A DNA stretch of 64,000 nt, from assembly GCF_015453285.1 (NCBI RefSeq), contig NZ_JADLZT010000006.1, positions 62,001 through 126,000 on the forward strand. Reading direction: 5' to 3'. Of this stretch, positions 16,085 through 24,530 are shown in pieces. The notes below the pieces were generated by a model. That model was not told where the DNA came from. It was given only the letters and a program-made list of their open reading frames with translations, and did no database searches. The position numbers were made by a program, and so were the translations under genes. Position 1 is the first letter of the stretch. The number at the start of each line of letters is the position of its first letter. The stretch is from Lysobacter niastensis. Lineage in GTDB: Bacteria; Pseudomonadota; Gammaproteobacteria; Xanthomonadales; Xanthomonadaceae.

Positions 16085-16516
16085 TCAGCGAAGTTGCTCG
16101 GCCAGGGCTGCCAGCACGCCGGTCCATCCAGACCCGGTGCGATCGGCGTACTCGGCCCATTCGGCGGCGAGCAGGTGGGTGAGGGTGAGCGTGCATCCGG
16201 CGCCTTCGGACTCGATCTCGACGGTGACCACGTCGCCCTCGGAGGATGCGTCGGCTGCCAGTGTGAACACGAGCCGGCGCGGACGATCGATTTCCAGGTA
16301 GCGGCCGTGGTGTTCCGCGTCGCCTTCGGTCCTGCGTTCGACGATCACGTAGCGGCCGCCGGCGCGCGCGTCTATCTCCACGCGCTGCATCTGACCGGAC
16401 GGCGTGGCAAACAGCCAGCGGCCGGCAGTGGCGGGATCGAGCCATGCATCGAACACGCGTTCGGCGGGCGCGTCGAAGTGGCGGCTCACGCGGATCTGGA
16501 TCGTGGCGTCGGTCAT
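16085..16516 (-). CDS. SRPBCC/AHSA1 family protein (second gene of ArsR operon)
   Basis: A 143-aa SRPBCC protein. The N-terminal motif I-Q-I-R-V-S-R-H-F-D-A-P-A-E-R-V-F-D-A-W-L-D-P is standard for the AHSA1 group, and it ends in the usual helix, S-G-W-T-G-V-L-A-A-L-A-E-Q-L. Its ATG overlaps the stop of the ArsR gene by four bases (ATGA), so both are translated together. Function is likely the binding or processing of a small hydrophobic molecule sensed through the regulator; the molecule cannot be named. Confidence 0.9.
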   Translation of the reverse strand: MTDATIQIRVSRHFDAPAERVFDAWLDPATAGRWLFATPSGQMQRVEIDARAGGRYVIVERRTEGDAEHHGRYLEIDRPRRLVFTLAADASSEGDVVTVEIESEGAGCTLTLTHLLAAEWAEYADRTGSGWTGVLAALAEQLR

Positions 16517-16878
16517 CGCGACTTCCCGGGTTTGCGCGCCTTCGCGGCGCGGGCGTCTTCGGCCTGGAGCAATGCTTCAAGTGCGTCGAGGCGCTGGTTC
16601 CAGAACCGCTCGTAATGGCGGATCCATTCCAGGCCGGCGTGCATCGGCCGCGCGTCGAGGCGGCAGACATGCGTGCGCCCTTGCACATCGCGGCGGATCA
16701 GGCCTGCGCCTTCCAGCACCTTGATGTGCTTGGATGCCGCGGCCAGCGACATCTGGAACGGTGCGGCCAGTTCGCCGACGCTGCGCTCGCCCCCGGCGAG
16801 GTCGTTGAGCATCGCGCGCCGGGTGGGATCGGCGAGCGCCCGGAAGACGGCATCGAGGCGGGCTTGTTTGTCAACCAT
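16513..16878 (-). CDS. ArsR-family HTH transcriptional regulator
   Basis: A 121-aa winged-helix regulator with L-D-A-V-F-R-A-L-A-D-P-T-R-R-A-M-L at the start, a recognition helix M-S-L-A-A-A-S-K-H-I-K-V-L, and the E-G-A-G-L-I-R-R-D-V-Q-G-R wing. It has no Cys pair of the classical arsenic sensors, so it belongs to the SdpR-like ArsR proteins paired with SRPBCC genes. The ATG at 16878 is preferred over one at 16914 because a good promoter lies in between. It leads the operon 15527-16878 and probably represses itself. Confidence 0.92.
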   Translation of the reverse strand: MVDKQARLDAVFRALADPTRRAMLNDLAGGERSVGELAAPFQMSLAAASKHIKVLEGAGLIRRDVQGRTHVCRLDARPMHAGLEWIRHYERFWNQRLDALEALLQAEDARAAKARKPGKSR

Positions 16879-16923
16879 GCGGTTGAATATGCGCGCGCCC
16901 GAAACGATTGTCAACCAATTGGT
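16868..16923 (-). promoter_or_regulatory. promoter and candidate operator of the ArsR operon
   Basis: On the minus strand a TTGACA -35 box (16909-16914), a 17-bp spacer and a CATATT -10 box (16886-16891) precede the ArsR ATG at 16878. Transcription would begin at about 16879, so the message would be leaderless or nearly so. Two sequence signs suggest operators: ACCAATTGGT (16914-16923), a perfect palindrome at the edge of the -35 box, and TTGTCAACCA present twice, at 16868-16877 and 16908-16917, exactly 40 bp apart, one copy covering the start codon and one covering the -35 box. Confidence 0.65.
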
Positions 16924-16956
16924 AAAGTGTTTTCGATGGAGCCCATTCCGGCTGGG

Positions 16957-18147
16957 CTATACCGCGTTGCCCGCAGCGTGGCCCGAGGCCCAGGCCCACT
17001 GGAAGTTGTAGCCGCCGAGCCAGCCGGTCACGTCGATGACCTCGCCGATGAAATACAGGCCCGGTACGCGCCTGGACTGCATCGTGCTGGAGGACAGTTC
17101 GTCGGTGTCCACGCCACCCAGCGTGACCTCCGCCGTGCGGTAGCCCTCGGTGCCGCTGGCGACCAGCGTCCAGTCGCTGAGAACCTGCGCGATCTCGCGC
17201 AGTTGCGGGGCGTTGTACTGCTTCATCGGGCGGTTCGGCAGCCAGTGCTCGCACAGGCGCTGCGCGAAGCGCTTGGGCATGGCGTCTCCGAGCACGGTCT
17301 TCAGTTCTGCCGCGGGACGCTCGCGTTGCCATTGCTGCAGCGTTTCCAGCGCGTCATGCCCCGGCAACAGGTCCAGGCGCAGGTCGTCGCCTGCTTGCCA
17401 GAAGGACGAGATCTGCAGGATCGCAGGCCCGCTGACGCCGCGGTGCGTGACCAGCATGTAATTGCTGAAGCTCGTGCCGTTGCAGCTGGCGGTGACGGGG
17501 AGCGCCACGCCGCTGAGATCGGCCAGCCGCTCCTGATGCTTGCCGCTGAGCGTGAGCGGCACCAGCCCGGCGCGCGTCGGCAGCACGGCATGGCCGAACT
17601 GCTTGGCGACCTCGTAGCCGAAACCGGTTGCGCCCATGCTGGGAATGGACAGTCCGCCGCTGGCGATGACCAGCGCGGGAGCGGAGAAATTGCCGTGCGT
17701 AGTGTGCAGGCGGAAGCTGGCATCGTCGCTGTCGCCGTGGCTCATGCGCTCGATGCTGCAGCTGGTTTCGACGCGCACGCCGGCGGCATGACATTCGTCC
17801 AGCAGCATCTTCACGATCAGCTTGGACGAGACGTCGCAGAACAGCTGGCCCAGTTCCTTCTCGTGGTAGGCGATGCGGTGCCGCTCGACCATCTCGATGA
17901 AGTGCCACGGTGTGTAGCGCGCCAATGCCGATTTGCAGAAATGCGGATTGGCCGAGAGGTAGTTCGCCGGCGTGGCGCCGGTGTTGGTGAAATTGCAGCG
18001 GCCGCCGCCCGACATCAGGATCTTCTTGCCGACGCGATTGGCATGCTCGACGACCAGCACGCGCTTGCCGCGCTGGCCGGCGGTGATCGCACACATCAAC
18101 CCGGCGGCACCGCCGCCGACGATCATCACGTCGAAATGACCGCTCAT
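16957..18147 (-). CDS. HI0933/BaiN-like NAD(P)/FAD-dependent oxidoreductase
   Basis: A 396-aa flavoprotein. It starts with M-I-V-G-G-G-A-A-G-L-M-C-A-I-T-A-G-Q-R-G, has the family signature N-R-V-G-K-K-I-L-M-S-G-G-G-R-C-N-F-T-N, an S-G-G-L-S-I-P-S-M-G-A-T-G-F-G-Y motif, and G-L-Y-F-I-G-E-V-I-D-V-T-G-W-L-G-G-Y-N-F-Q-W-A near the end. The reaction is not defined for most of the family. It begins two bases after the YaeQ gene stops, so yaeQ-flavoprotein is an operon. The other family member in the window (10190) is only distantly similar. Confidence 0.93.
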   Translation of the reverse strand: MSGHFDVMIVGGGAAGLMCAITAGQRGKRVLVVEHANRVGKKILMSGGGRCNFTNTGATPANYLSANPHFCKSALARYTPWHFIEMVERHRIAYHEKELGQLFCDVSSKLIVKMLLDECHAAGVRVETSCSIERMSHGDSDDASFRLHTTHGNFSAPALVIASGGLSIPSMGATGFGYEVAKQFGHAVLPTRAGLVPLTLSGKHQERLADLSGVALPVTASCNGTSFSNYMLVTHRGVSGPAILQISSFWQAGDDLRLDLLPGHDALETLQQWQRERPAAELKTVLGDAMPKRFAQRLCEHWLPNRPMKQYNAPQLREIAQVLSDWTLVASGTEGYRTAEVTLGGVDTDELSSSTMQSRRVPGLYFIGEVIDVTGWLGGYNFQWAWASGHAAGNAV

Positions 18148-18149
18148 GT

Positions 18150-18707
18150 TCAGGCCGCTTGCATACCGGCTGCCATGCGCGTGCGGGCGCGCAGGGCGAC
18201 CGTGCCGGTGTCGCCCATCAGCTGCAGCTCGCCGTCCTGGATCAACGCGTTGAAGCGCATGGTGCGCTGGATCATGGCAGCCAGCGCTTCGACGGCGTCG
18301 GCATCGATGTCGATCACGGTGAGGTTGCCCAATCGCATCAGCGCGGCCGATTGCTTGTCCCACCAGAGGTCTGCGGCGCGGCCGGCGTAGTTGACGACGA
18401 TCACCTGGCGCGCGCGGCCGCAGGCCTTGCGGATGCGGGACTCGTCGGGCTGGCCGAGGTCGATCCATTGCTCGATCTCGCCGGTGTAGTCGCGACGCCA
18501 GAGGTCGGGTTCGTCCTCGGCGCTCAGGCCCTTGCCGAACTCCAGGCGTTCGCTGGCGAAGAGTGCGAACGCGACCAGCCTCACCATCAGCCGCTGGTCC
18601 GTCTCAGACGGATGCTGGGCCAGGGTGAGCGGGTAGGTTGCGTAATGGTGCCGGTCAAGGTCGCTGAGCTGGAGCTCGGCCTTGACCACGGTCGCCTTGA
18701 GCGCCAT
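18150..18707 (-). CDS. yaeQ: YaeQ family protein
   Basis: A 185-aa cytoplasmic YaeQ protein. It begins M-A-L-K-A-T-V-V-K-A-E-L-Q-L-S-D-L-D-R-H and has E-D-E-P-D-L-W-R-R-D-Y-T-G-E-I-E-Q-W-I-D-L-G-Q-P-D-E, the family core, which structurally resembles PD-(D/E)XK nucleases. Family work in E. coli tied YaeQ to compensation for loss of RfaH; its biochemical role is unclear. First gene of a two-gene operon with the flavoprotein; divergent from the pseudouridine synthase at 18800 over a 92-bp gap that must hold both promoters. Confidence 0.94.
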   Translation of the reverse strand: MALKATVVKAELQLSDLDRHHYATYPLTLAQHPSETDQRLMVRLVAFALFASERLEFGKGLSAEDEPDLWRRDYTGEIEQWIDLGQPDESRIRKACGRARQVIVVNYAGRAADLWWDKQSAALMRLGNLTVIDIDADAVEALAAMIQRTMRFNALIQDGELQLMGDTGTVALRARTRMAAGMQAA

Positions 18708-18799
18708 GTGCGGTTGCCTTGGGCGAAAACGGAGCGCGCATTCTAGGCGCTGCGGCCGGCCGCTGCCTGACCCGGTGGAGGCGATGCCAGAATGGGCGC

Positions 18800-19693
18800 A
18801 TGACGGGAACCGGACTGCCTCGCGATGGCGTCGCTGCCAGCCGCTGGCAACTGCCGCCGGGGCCATGGGCCACGGTGCTCGACGGCCTGTGCGCGCGCTT
18901 TCCCGCGATCGAACGGGCACGTTGGCTGGATCGCATGGCGCGCGGGCTGGTACGCGACGCAGACGGATTCGCGATCACGCCCGACAGCCCCTACCGCGTA
19001 GGCGTCGAGATCCGCTACTACCGTGAAGTGCCTGCGGAGCGGCCGATTCCGTTCGAGGAGGGCGTGGTGCACGCCGACGACCATCTGGTGATCGCCGACA
19101 AGCCGCACTTCCTGCCGGTCACGCCGGCAGGCGGCTTCGTCACCGAGACGTTGCTGGCGAGGCTGGTGCGCAGGCTGGGCAACCCGAATCTGGTGCCATT
19201 GCACCGGATCGATCGCGGTACCGCTGGGCTGGTGATGTTCTCCGTGGATCCGGACACGCGCTCGCGCTACCAGGCGCTGTTTCCGCAGCGCCTGATCCGG
19301 AAGCGCTACGAAGCTTTGGCGCCGGCGCTGCCTGGAGTGAGCTTCCCACTGTTGCGCCGGTCGCGGCTGGAGCCAGGCGAGCCGTTCTTCCGCATGCGCG
19401 AAGCAAATGGAGACGATCTCGAGCCGAACAGCGAGTCCCGCATCGATGTGCTGGAACGCGGCGAGGCGTGCTGGCGTTATGCGCTGGAACCCGTCACCGG
19501 CCGCAAGCACCAGTTGCGCGTGCACATGGCGGCGTTGGGTGCGCCCATCCTCAACGACCCGTTGTATCCGTGGCCGGGCACGGAGCAGGGCGACGATTAC
19601 GAGCGCCCGTTGAAGCTGCTGGCGCGCTCGCTGGCGTTCGTCGATCCAATCAGCGGCGCTGAGCGGCGATTCGAAAGCCTGCGATGCCTTTGA
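18800..19693 (+). CDS. RluA-family RNA pseudouridine synthase
   Basis: A 297-aa pseudouridine synthase. The catalytic motif H-R-I-D-R-G-T-A-G-L (about 136-145) carries the Asp that attacks the uridine. A T-G-R-K-H-Q-L-R-V-H-M motif occurs later (about 235-245). The first 80 residues are less typical and contain no clear S4 domain, as in the RluA/TruC subgroup that acts on rRNA or tRNA; the exact target base is not readable. Divergent from yaeQ, convergent with the glutamine amidotransferase gene. Confidence 0.9.
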   Translation: MTGTGLPRDGVAASRWQLPPGPWATVLDGLCARFPAIERARWLDRMARGLVRDADGFAITPDSPYRVGVEIRYYREVPAERPIPFEEGVVHADDHLVIADKPHFLPVTPAGGFVTETLLARLVRRLGNPNLVPLHRIDRGTAGLVMFSVDPDTRSRYQALFPQRLIRKRYEALAPALPGVSFPLLRRSRLEPGEPFFRMREANGDDLEPNSESRIDVLERGEACWRYALEPVTGRKHQLRVHMAALGAPILNDPLYPWPGTEQGDDYERPLKLLARSLAFVDPISGAERRFESLRCL

Positions 19694-19708
19694 TCGGGTG
19701 GACGTCGC

Positions 19709-20476
19709 TCAAACCCATTCGCGCGAGGGCAGGGTCCAGCGCCGCTGTGGCATGCCGACCAGGTCGAGGAAGCGATTGAAGACGCTGTCGGCCTGCACCT
19801 GCATGGCCGCGATGTGCTCGCGCGTACGGGCGCGGATGCTGTCCTCGGTGGCGTGGCCCTGCGCGATTCCCGAGAGTTCGGCCAGCTCCTCGCGATACGC
19901 CGGGTTGCCGAGCCATCGCTCGATGAGCGGCTGGTCCATCTCCAGATGGAACTGGAAGCCATAGGCGTTGTCGCCGTAGCGGAATGCCTGGTGCTCGCAA
20001 CCTTCCGTGCGCGCCAGGTGCACGGCGTCGCGCGGCACGTCGAAGCTGTAGCGGTGCCACTGGAACACGGGTGCGGAGTCGCCCAACGGCGACAGCACCG
20101 GATCGGCGCGTCCGGCCTGCGTGGTATGCAGCGGATACCAGCCGATCTCGGCTTCCGGATGCCTGCGTATCGGCGCGCCGAGCACGTGCGCCAGCAATTG
20201 CGCGCCCAGGCAGATGCCCAGCACCGGGCGGCCGAGTTCGAGCATGCGTTCGATCGCGCGCATTTCGGTCAGCAGGTGCGCGCGATGGGCATGGTCCTCG
20301 ACGTTCATCGGACCGCCCAGCACGATCAGGCCGCGATAGCGGTCGACGTTGGGCTGCAGGTCGGGATGGCGCTCAAAGTTGGCGAAACGGATGCGATGGC
20401 CGCGCCGCCGGATCAATGGATCGAGCGTGCCGAGCGGTTCGGCGGCGACATGCTGGAAGACGAGCAGGCGGGGCAT
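19709..20476 (-). CDS. class I glutamine amidotransferase-like protein
   Basis: A 255-aa protein of the GATase1/GuaA-like group. The nucleophile elbow is G-I-C-L-G-A-Q (Cys about 89), and F-Q-F-H-L-E-M gives the catalytic His-Glu pair (about 174-176). The N-terminus, M-P-R-L-L-V-F-Q-H-V, matches the stand-alone family often annotated as GMP synthase-like amidotransferase. No synthase partner is present nearby, so it may act on a gamma-glutamyl compound. It faces the pseudouridine synthase gene with 15 bp between stops. Confidence 0.9.
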   Translation of the reverse strand: MPRLLVFQHVAAEPLGTLDPLIRRRGHRIRFANFERHPDLQPNVDRYRGLIVLGGPMNVEDHAHRAHLLTEMRAIERMLELGRPVLGICLGAQLLAHVLGAPIRRHPEAEIGWYPLHTTQAGRADPVLSPLGDSAPVFQWHRYSFDVPRDAVHLARTEGCEHQAFRYGDNAYGFQFHLEMDQPLIERWLGNPAYREELAELSGIAQGHATEDSIRARTREHIAAMQVQADSVFNRFLDLVGMPQRRWTLPSREWV

Positions 20477-20596
20477 GGTGCAAGGGCGTTGCGGGTGTAC
20501 GCCGCGACTATGCCAAATCCGCGCCGGGGGCGGGCGTTGCGCCGACCTTCCGGCCGGTCAGGGCGACATGAGCGATCGTCATGCCGCCCCTGTCTC

Positions 20597-22672
20597 TCAA
20601 CCGCGCGGCGGGCGCGGTTTGCCCTTGAAGCCGCCCGGACGGTGCGGTCCGCCATGCGGCTTGTCACCGTGGGGTCGCGGGCCGCGCGGCGGACGGCGAT
20701 CGCTGTCGAAATGGCGACCCCCTCCTTCATGGCGATCGCCGGTTCGTCCGTGCGGGGGCGGGGTGCCTTCGCCTGGGCGGCTGATGCGCAGCGGCTGCCC
20801 GGCGACGCGCACGCGCTTGAGGTGATCCATGACCTCGTGCGGCATGCCTTCGGGCAGGTCGATCAGGCTGTGGTCGTCGCGGATGTCGATGCGGCCGATA
20901 TAGCGGCTTTCCAGGTCCGCCTCGTTGGCGATGGCGCCGACGATGTTGCCGGGCTTCACGCCGTGCATGTGGCCGACCTCGATGCGGAAGGTTTCCATGC
21001 CGACGTCGGGTGCACGCGGTTCCCGCGTCTCACGCATGGGACGACGCGGCGCGGCATCGTCGTCGAACATCGTCTCGCCGACATTGGCGGGCGGGGTGTG
21101 CGACGGCAGGGTCGAAGGACGATCGTGGCGCGGGCGCTCGTCGCGTTCGAAACTGCGCTCCGGACGGTCAAAACTGCGTTCCGGGCCGCGATCGAAGCTG
21201 CGCTCGCGCGGTGCGCGCGGGCCGCTGTCGCGCTCGCGGCGTCCGTCGCGCTGGAACTCGCGGCGTTGACCTTCGCGCGGCTGGTCGAAGCCGGCGCGCT
21301 GCGGACGCAGCTGCTCGGCGGTGACATCCAGCAGCAGCGGCATGTCGCCCTGCACCAGCTTGGCGAGGGCGGCGGCAATCTCCACCGCCGGCACGTTCTT
21401 CTCGCGCTCGTAACGCTCCACCAGATCGCGGAACTGGCTGATTTCCTGGCTTTCCAGCGCCGAGGTGATGCGGCCGAGGAAGCGGTTCACGCGTTGCTCG
21501 TTGACGGTCTCGACCGTGGGCAGCGCCATCGGTTCGATCGGCTGGCGCGTGGCGCGTTCGATCGCGCGCAGCATGCCGCGCTCGCGCGGCGTGACGAAGA
21601 GGATCGCCTCGCCCTTGCGCCCGGCGCGGCCGGTACGGCCGATGCGGTGCACGTAGCTCTCGGTGTCGTACGGAATGTCGTAGTTCAGCACGTGGCTGAT
21701 GCGCTCGACGTCGAGGCCGCGCGCGGCCACGTCAGTCGCCACCAGTACGTCGATCTTGCCGTCCTTGAGCTGCTGGATGGTCTTCTCGCGCTGCGCCTGG
21801 ACCACGTCGCCGTTGATCGCCGCCGCCGACACACCGCGTGCCGACAGCTTCTCGGCCAGTTCCTCGGTGCCGAGCTTGGTGCGCGCGAATACGATCATCG
21901 CGTCGAACGGCTCGGCCTCGATGATGCGGGTGATCGCATCGAGCTTGTGCACGCCGCTGACCGACCAGTAGCGCTGGCGGATGTTGGCGGCGGTGGTGGT
22001 CTTGGCCTTGATCGCGACCTCGACCGGATCCTTCAGGTAGGTCTGCGCGATGCGCTTGATCGGTGCCGGCATCGTCGCCGAGAACAGGGCGACCTGGCGC
22101 GTTTCCGGGGTCTTCTTCAGCACCGCCTCGACGTCGTCGATGAAGCCCATGCGCAGCATTTCGTCGGCTTCGTCGAGCACCAGACAGCGCAGTTCCGACA
22201 GGTCCAGCGAGCCGCGCTCGAGGTGGTCGATGACGCGGCCGGGCGTGCCGACGATGACCTGAACGCCGCGCTTGAGCGCCTGCAACTGCGGGTAATAGCT
22301 CTGGCCGCCGTAGATCGGCAGCACGTGGAAGCCGGGCAGGTGGTGCGCGTACTTCTGGAACGCCTCGGCGACCTGGATCGCCAGTTCGCGCGTCGGGGCC
22401 AGCACCAATGCCTGCGGCTTGTGCTGCGCGGCGTCGATGCGGGCCAGGACGGGCAGGGCGAACGCGGCGGTCTTGCCGGTGCCGGTCTGGGCCTGGCCCA
22501 GCACGTCGCGGCCTTCCATCAGGGGCGGAATGGTCGCCGCCTGGATGGGGGAAGGCGATTCATAGCCGACCTCGGCCAGCGCGCGCAGCAACGGCTCTGG
22601 CAGGCCCAGATCGGTGAATTTCAGGGTCGGTTGTTCAGGAGGGGTGTCGGAAGAGGGCGTTTCGGCGCTCAT
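20597..22672 (-). CDS. DeaD/CsdA-type DEAD-box RNA helicase
   Basis: A 691-aa ATP-dependent RNA helicase. Helicase motifs are in order: Q motif (S-P-I-Q), A-Q-T-G-T-G-K-T, P-T-R-E-L-A, V-L-D-E-A-D, S-A-T, then D-V-A-A-R-G-L-D and H-R-I-G-R-T-G-R. A DbpA-like RNA-binding domain (E-T-F-R-I-E-V-G-H-M-H-G-V) lies about residues 545-620. An arginine-rich disordered linker (about 470-540) with repeated R-S-F-D/E-R blocks sits before it, and a Gly/Pro/Arg tail after it. This is the plan of DeaD/CsdA, which remodels structured RNA and ribosome precursors, especially in the cold. A lone gene. Confidence 0.92.
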   Translation of the reverse strand: MSAETPSSDTPPEQPTLKFTDLGLPEPLLRALAEVGYESPSPIQAATIPPLMEGRDVLGQAQTGTGKTAAFALPVLARIDAAQHKPQALVLAPTRELAIQVAEAFQKYAHHLPGFHVLPIYGGQSYYPQLQALKRGVQVIVGTPGRVIDHLERGSLDLSELRCLVLDEADEMLRMGFIDDVEAVLKKTPETRQVALFSATMPAPIKRIAQTYLKDPVEVAIKAKTTTAANIRQRYWSVSGVHKLDAITRIIEAEPFDAMIVFARTKLGTEELAEKLSARGVSAAAINGDVVQAQREKTIQQLKDGKIDVLVATDVAARGLDVERISHVLNYDIPYDTESYVHRIGRTGRAGRKGEAILFVTPRERGMLRAIERATRQPIEPMALPTVETVNEQRVNRFLGRITSALESQEISQFRDLVERYEREKNVPAVEIAAALAKLVQGDMPLLLDVTAEQLRPQRAGFDQPREGQRREFQRDGRRERDSGPRAPRERSFDRGPERSFDRPERSFERDERPRHDRPSTLPSHTPPANVGETMFDDDAAPRRPMRETREPRAPDVGMETFRIEVGHMHGVKPGNIVGAIANEADLESRYIGRIDIRDDHSLIDLPEGMPHEVMDHLKRVRVAGQPLRISRPGEGTPPPHGRTGDRHEGGGRHFDSDRRPPRGPRPHGDKPHGGPHRPGGFKGKPRPPRG

Positions 22673-22843
22673 GGGGGAGGGCTCGGCAGCGCCGGCAGAC
22701 GCCGGTCGGAAGACCGAACAGTGTACCGGACGCCGGTGTATCGACCGGGTGTAGCGGTCCGGGCGTGCCGGCAGGATGGTTGCAAGCGCGCCGGTTATTC
22801 CGGGAATTGCGGATTCTTCAGTCCGGGTGAAGGCGCGCTGCCA

Positions 22844-22990
22844 CCGTTCGTCCTGAGCGCAGCGGCAACGCCGCGAAGTCGAAGGATGAACGGGTCAGTG
22901 CGCCGGCTCCAAAGCGATTCAAACGAGCCTGACCCGCTGGGACCCGTCCGCCCTTGCCCGGTGCTGCGCACCTGCGCTCAGGGCGAACGG
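22844..22990. repeat. two tandem GC-rich inverted-repeat elements
   Basis: This fills much of the 334-bp gap between the helicase (start 22672) and the amidohydrolase (stop 23007); 22673-22843 shows nothing recognisable. Element one has arms CCGTTCGTCCT (22844-22854) and AGGATGAACGG (22883-22893). Element two has arms CCGTCCGCCCT (22944-22954) and AGGGCGAACGG (22980-22990). Each arm pair matches at 10 of 11 bases, and the elements begin exactly 100 bp apart. This is the style of dispersed repeats seen in Xanthomonadaceae genomes. Confidence 0.7.
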
Positions 22991-23006
22991 GTTGATGCGC
23001 ATTTCC

Positions 23007-24377
23007 TCAACGCCCGCGTGAATCCTTCTCGACGCGGCCATCCTTGATCACCACATCCACATGCTTGAGGACGGTGACGTCGCTCAGCGGATCGCCCGCG
23101 ACGGCGATCAGGTCTGCGCGCTTGCCCGGCTCGAGGCTGCCGACCTGGTCGCCCAGGCCGAGCAGGTCGGCGGCGTTGACGGTGGCGGCCTGGATCGCGG
23201 TGGCCGGGGTCATGCCGTGGGCGACCATCAGCTCGAACTCGTCGGCGTTGCGGCCGTGCAGGCTGACGCCGGCGTCGGTGCCGAAAGCGATCTTCACGCC
23301 GGCCGGAACCGCGCGCTCCAGCGATTTTCCGGTGATGCCGATGCGCCATTCGATCTTGCTGCGTACCTCGCCGGTGTAGGCGTCCGGATTCTTCGCCAGG
23401 CGCTCCTTGTAGCCGTTGACGGTCGACAGCGTCGGTACGTAGTACGCGCCGGTCTTCTTCATCAGCTTCAGGTCCTCGTCGTCCATCAGCGTGCCGTGTT
23501 CGATCGAGTCGGCGCCGGCACGAAGAGCGAGGGCGATGCCATCGGCGCCGTGGGCGTGCACCGCGACCTTCTTCTTGTACAGGTGCGCGGTCTCGACGAT
23601 CGCGCGGGCCTCGTCGTCGAACATCTGCTGGCCCAGGCCCGCGCCGATGCGGCTGTTGACGCCGCCGGTGGTGGCGATCTTGATCACGTCCACGCCGCGC
23701 GCGACCTGGCGGCGCACGGCCTTGCGGCAATCTTCGGCGCCGTCGCAGGTATTGCCATGCACGTCCAGCGCCGCGTGCAGGTCGTCGCGGAAGCCCAGCG
23801 TCGGGTCCATGTGGCCGGCGGTGGTGGAGATCGAGGTCCCGGCGTCGATGATGCGCGGACCGGACAGCTTGCCGGCGGCGATCGCGTCGCGCAGCGACAG
23901 CGTCACGCCATCCTCGTCGCCGAGGTTGCGCACGGTGGTGAAGCCGGCATCGAGCGTGCGACGTGCGTTGACCGCGGCCTGGTAGGCGAGGTCGGCGACG
24001 TTGGCTGTCACCGATTCCAGCTGGCCTTCGATGCCGGCCTTGTCCGAGGTCAGGTGGACGTGGCTGTCGATCAGGCCCGGCAGGACGTAGCGGTCGCGCA
24101 GGTCGACGACGTTCGGTTCGCCGGTGACACCGGCGAACGCGCTGGCGTCGACGAAGCCGTCGCGCACCGCCTCGATGCGGCCGTCGCGCAGCAGCAGCGT
24201 GCTGGCCCCGCGTGGCGCGTGGCCGGGGCGGTCCAGCAGGTGGCCGGCCTGGACCAGCGTCCACTGCGCCGGAGCGGTTGCGGCGAAGACCTGTGGCGCG
24301 ACAGCCAGGCCGAGGCTGGCGAGGGCCGCCCACAAGGCGGTACGAGGGCCGGCGATGCGGCCAGGATGTGCGGTCAT
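23007..24377 (-). CDS. exported metal-dependent amidohydrolase (imidazolonepropionase-like)
   Basis: A 456-aa amidohydrolase-superfamily enzyme with a signal peptide (about residues 1-30). The metal motif L-I-D-S-H-V-H-L-T-S supplies two His, later ones are V-H-A-H-G-A-D-G and S-I-E-H-G-T, and the closing Asp is in F-G-T-D-A-G-V. This fits the Xaa-Pro dipeptidase/imidazolonepropionase-like subgroup that cleaves peptide-like amides outside the cytoplasm. The ATG at 24377 starts the signal peptide. Divergent from SelO over 153 bp. A second, longer amidohydrolase is at 54292. Confidence 0.93.
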   Translation of the reverse strand: MTAHPGRIAGPRTALWAALASLGLAVAPQVFAATAPAQWTLVQAGHLLDRPGHAPRGASTLLLRDGRIEAVRDGFVDASAFAGVTGEPNVVDLRDRYVLPGLIDSHVHLTSDKAGIEGQLESVTANVADLAYQAAVNARRTLDAGFTTVRNLGDEDGVTLSLRDAIAAGKLSGPRIIDAGTSISTTAGHMDPTLGFRDDLHAALDVHGNTCDGAEDCRKAVRRQVARGVDVIKIATTGGVNSRIGAGLGQQMFDDEARAIVETAHLYKKKVAVHAHGADGIALALRAGADSIEHGTLMDDEDLKLMKKTGAYYVPTLSTVNGYKERLAKNPDAYTGEVRSKIEWRIGITGKSLERAVPAGVKIAFGTDAGVSLHGRNADEFELMVAHGMTPATAIQAATVNAADLLGLGDQVGSLEPGKRADLIAVAGDPLSDVTVLKHVDVVIKDGRVEKDSRGR

Positions 24378-24530
24378 TGCGGTGTTTCCCCCATTCGATG
24401 ACCGCAGCATACAAACCGCGCGGCCGTCCGTCCGCGACTGCGTACGGGTTCCGCTTTGCCGGATGGGCCGTGACCGCTTGTCCACGGACTCCGCGGGCAC
24501 CATGTCGGGGGATGTACTTTGCAGACGACC

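Noticed and set aside
19814-23047. A 1077-codon open frame on the plus strand
   Set aside because: It lies opposite the amidotransferase and DEAD-box helicase genes. Its protein is a low-complexity Arg/Ala/Val mirror of those genes without domains, as expected in GC-rich DNA.
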